Below are positions 40,167 to 41,235 of a stretch of 41,235 nt of DNA, piece after piece. A program made the translations under genes and the position numbers. Origin of the DNA: an uncultured Prevotellaceae bacterium. GTDB lineage: Bacteria; Bacteroidota; Bacteroidia; Bacteroidales; Muribaculaceae. The notes under the pieces were generated by a model. It ran no database searches. It had not been told where the DNA came from and saw only the letters and a list, made by a program, of their open reading frames with translations. Position 1 is the stretch's first letter; the number at the start of each line of letters is the position of its first letter. The stretch covers positions 1 through 41,235 of the forward strand of contig ONQS01000020.1 of assembly GCA_900320055.1 (NCBI GenBank). The letters are read 5' to 3'.

Positions 40167-40231
40167 ACATACTACTCGACCAACCACCATACCAAAAAGC
40201 AAACGGTCTTACAAAAGAATGCCAACTACCG

Positions 40232-40315
40232 AAACGACAACCAGGATAAAAGAAAAACAATAAGTACAATAAAAACTATGCTATCCAGCGCGTTGTATTC
40301 AAACGACAACTTAAA
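40232..40315 (+). repeat. Direct repeat copy 2 (non-coding)
   Basis: See 39892-39975; block order and spacing are the same. The stretch 40316-40495 shows no gene. Confidence 0.6.
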
Positions 40316-40495
40316 CAACATTCATCATATAAGGAAAACAAGGTGCTTAATCCCTTCGATGCAACGGGTGCCATCAGTCTTCACCCCCAAAAAATACATC
40401 AATAGAAGCGTTCCGTTTTTCCTAATTGTTTCATCAATGCGGCTTCACGGTATCATGACTCTCCCGTCAAGCAGAGGGCAGTGCGTAATAAGAGC

Positions 40496-40534
40496 AAAGG
40501 AGGGACCGCCACACCTGGGGCGTTTCCCTCCTTT
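40496..40534 (+). terminator. Hairpin with GGAGGG stem, possible terminator
   Basis: AAAGGAGGGA (40496-40505)/TCCCTCCTTT (40525-40534), a perfect 10-bp stem with a 19-nt loop, followed by ACCG. Confidence 0.5.
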
Positions 40535-40548
40535 ACCGATGAAAAATG

Positions 40549-40571
40549 AACCGCAAAATTGCGGTTTCTTC
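40549..40571 (+). terminator. Terminator-like palindrome
   Basis: AACCGCAA/TTGCGGTT with a 2-nt AA centre, followed by TCTTC. It stands directly after the hairpin at 40496-40534; the pair isolates the downstream WYL gene from upstream transcription. Confidence 0.55.
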
Positions 40572-40596
40572 ATTAAGAATTAAAAACCTCTGTCCT

Positions 40597-40716
40597 GATT
40601 TGGCATAGGCTTGTTATAACTTTGTGGTCATTAGCTAAACTGAGATTTTTTGATTGAATTTGAAAAAAATAGAACATCGGACACGATTTGGCAGAGGATT
40701 GTTGTAAATTTGTGGT
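40597..40716 (+). promoter_or_regulatory. Duplicated promoter-like module upstream of the WYL gene
   Basis: Module 1 (40597-40628) and module 2 (40685-40716) are about 32 bp each and match at about 26 positions; both contain GATTTGGCA, TTGTT and a -7-like box (TAACTTTG 40617-40624; TAAATTTG 40705-40712), ending TGTGGT. The period is 88 bp. TTTG lies about 14-16 bp from the -7 box, shorter than the usual spacing. Confidence 0.55.
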
Positions 40717-40740
40717 GTCAAACATTAAAACGTGTCAAAT

Positions 40741-41235
40741 ATGGCTGATATTGAAAGAGGCCCGAGCCTCATTAGAAAGTATGTTTGGCTGATAGATACA
40801 ATCTATCGTGCCAAAAAGATTTCGTTCAAAGAAATCAACGAGCGGTGGCGCCGAGATGTTGATTTGAGTCGTGGAGAAGAAATGTCTGTCCGTACCTTCA
40901 AACGTTGGTTGAATAACATCGGTGACATTTTTGGACTATACGTCGAGAACGAGCGCTGTGGAGATTATCGTTATTACATCGAGAACATTGAGGACATCAC
41001 TGAAGGTGGACTGCAATCGTGGCTGTTCAATACGTTTGCGGTAAGCAATGCCTTGACAGGTTGCATGGGCATCAAGGACAGAATCCAGCTGGAGTATGTG
41101 CCATCGGGAGAACTGTACCTGCAGCCTATCATCGATGCGATGAAGGAGAACCGGGTGCTCAACATGACCTACAAAAGCTATTGGAAAGACAAGGAGAAGA
41201 ATTATGATGTGCAGCCTCTCTGCCTGAAACTTTTC
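40741..41235 (+). CDS. WYL-domain transcriptional regulator (partial, runs off the window)
   Basis: The first 165 codons are present with no stop. The N-terminus is a winged-helix type DNA-binding region ('ISFKEINERWRRDVDLS' about residues 27-43, 'SVRTFKRWLNNIGDIFGL' about 48-65). A linker follows ('SWLFNTFAVSNAL'), then the beginning of the WYL core ('IIDAMKENRVLNMTYKSYW' about 131-149). WYL regulators bind nucleotides or nucleic acid and often control defence loci such as BREX, CBASS or phage-defence islands. Here it is the first gene after a long gene-free stretch, so any partner genes would lie beyond 41235. Confidence 0.85.
   Translation, partial: MADIERGPSLIRKYVWLIDTIYRAKKISFKEINERWRRDVDLSRGEEMSVRTFKRWLNNIGDIFGLYVENERCGDYRYYIENIEDITEGGLQSWLFNTFAVSNALTGCMGIKDRIQLEYVPSGELYLQPIIDAMKENRVLNMTYKSYWKDKEKNYDVQPLCLKLF

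Noticed and set aside
40278-40583. 101-codon plus-strand open frame
   Set aside because: It runs through direct repeat 2 and two terminator hairpins, and its composition is not protein-like.

Overview
The window is a stretch of a Bacteroidales chromosome with fairly high GC. Three things support this. Many genes are preceded by the Bacteroidetes promoter (-33 TTTG/TTG, about 19-20 bp, -7 TAnnTTTG) and almost none by a Shine-Dalgarno sequence. Lineage-typical genes are present: a 49-residue DUF4295/bL38 gene after rpmB-rpmG, a DUF3332 lipoprotein, a PF10771-type winged-helix protein, and an S2 with the 'CHFGHLKRKWNPAMAPYIFM' start. One secreted protein ends in a tail typical of this order. A Muribaculaceae- or Prevotella-like gut organism is plausible, but that finer assignment is inference.

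Layout. 1-5.5 kb is a translation block (rplM-rpsI-rpsB-tsf, then rplY-pth-hslR-like) with structured candidate leaders before rplM and between rpsI and rpsB. 5.5-9.7 kb (minus) holds an AddB-like Fe-S nuclease and DNA polymerase III delta'. 9.86-11.6 kb holds a Vsr-type nicking endonuclease with no linked methyltransferase and an acyltransferase-3 membrane protein. 11.76-20.6 kb is a metabolic block: citD-citE-citF-citX, a citC-citG fusion, an aconitase-family hydratase and NADP-type isocitrate dehydrogenase. Together these link acetate plus oxaloacetate, citrate, isocitrate and 2-oxoglutarate. 20.6-24.1 kb (minus) is a phosphate module: PhoB-like regulator, PhoR-like kinase and a Na/Pi cotransporter with a PhoU-like tail. 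The transporter promoter carries four TTTACG/ATTACA/GTTACT/GTTACA repeats phased at exactly 11 bp.

24.1-33.3 kb carries a degenerate copy of the icd 3' end, a secreted protein, PhzF, a DUF3332 lipoprotein, cdsA-mltF, an unlisted 52-codon gene, a nucleoside phosphorylase and a thioesterase-dprA pair. 33.6-34.7 kb is rpmB-rpmG-bL38 (minus). 34.95-35.11 kb is a self-contained short transcript with a consensus promoter and an intrinsic terminator, containing a 17-codon ORF. 35.2-39.9 kb holds a winged-helix protein beside a palindromic operator-like cluster, a putative surface lipoprotein, cinA, a 19-unit heptanucleotide repeat, another lipoprotein and an M48 protease. 39.9-40.74 kb is non-coding with direct repeats and duplicated promoter-like modules, leading to a WYL-type regulator cut by the window end.

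The most interesting items are the phased Pho-box array, the small 34.95-35.11 kb transcript, the citC-citG fusion inside a lyase-aconitase-IDH cluster, the heptamer repeat upstream of cinA, a dispersed repeat whose left arm is inverted between its two copies, and the structured rpsI-rpsB intergenic region. No complete undescribed multi-gene defence or mobile system is visible. The WYL regulator at the right edge may open a region that lies outside the window.
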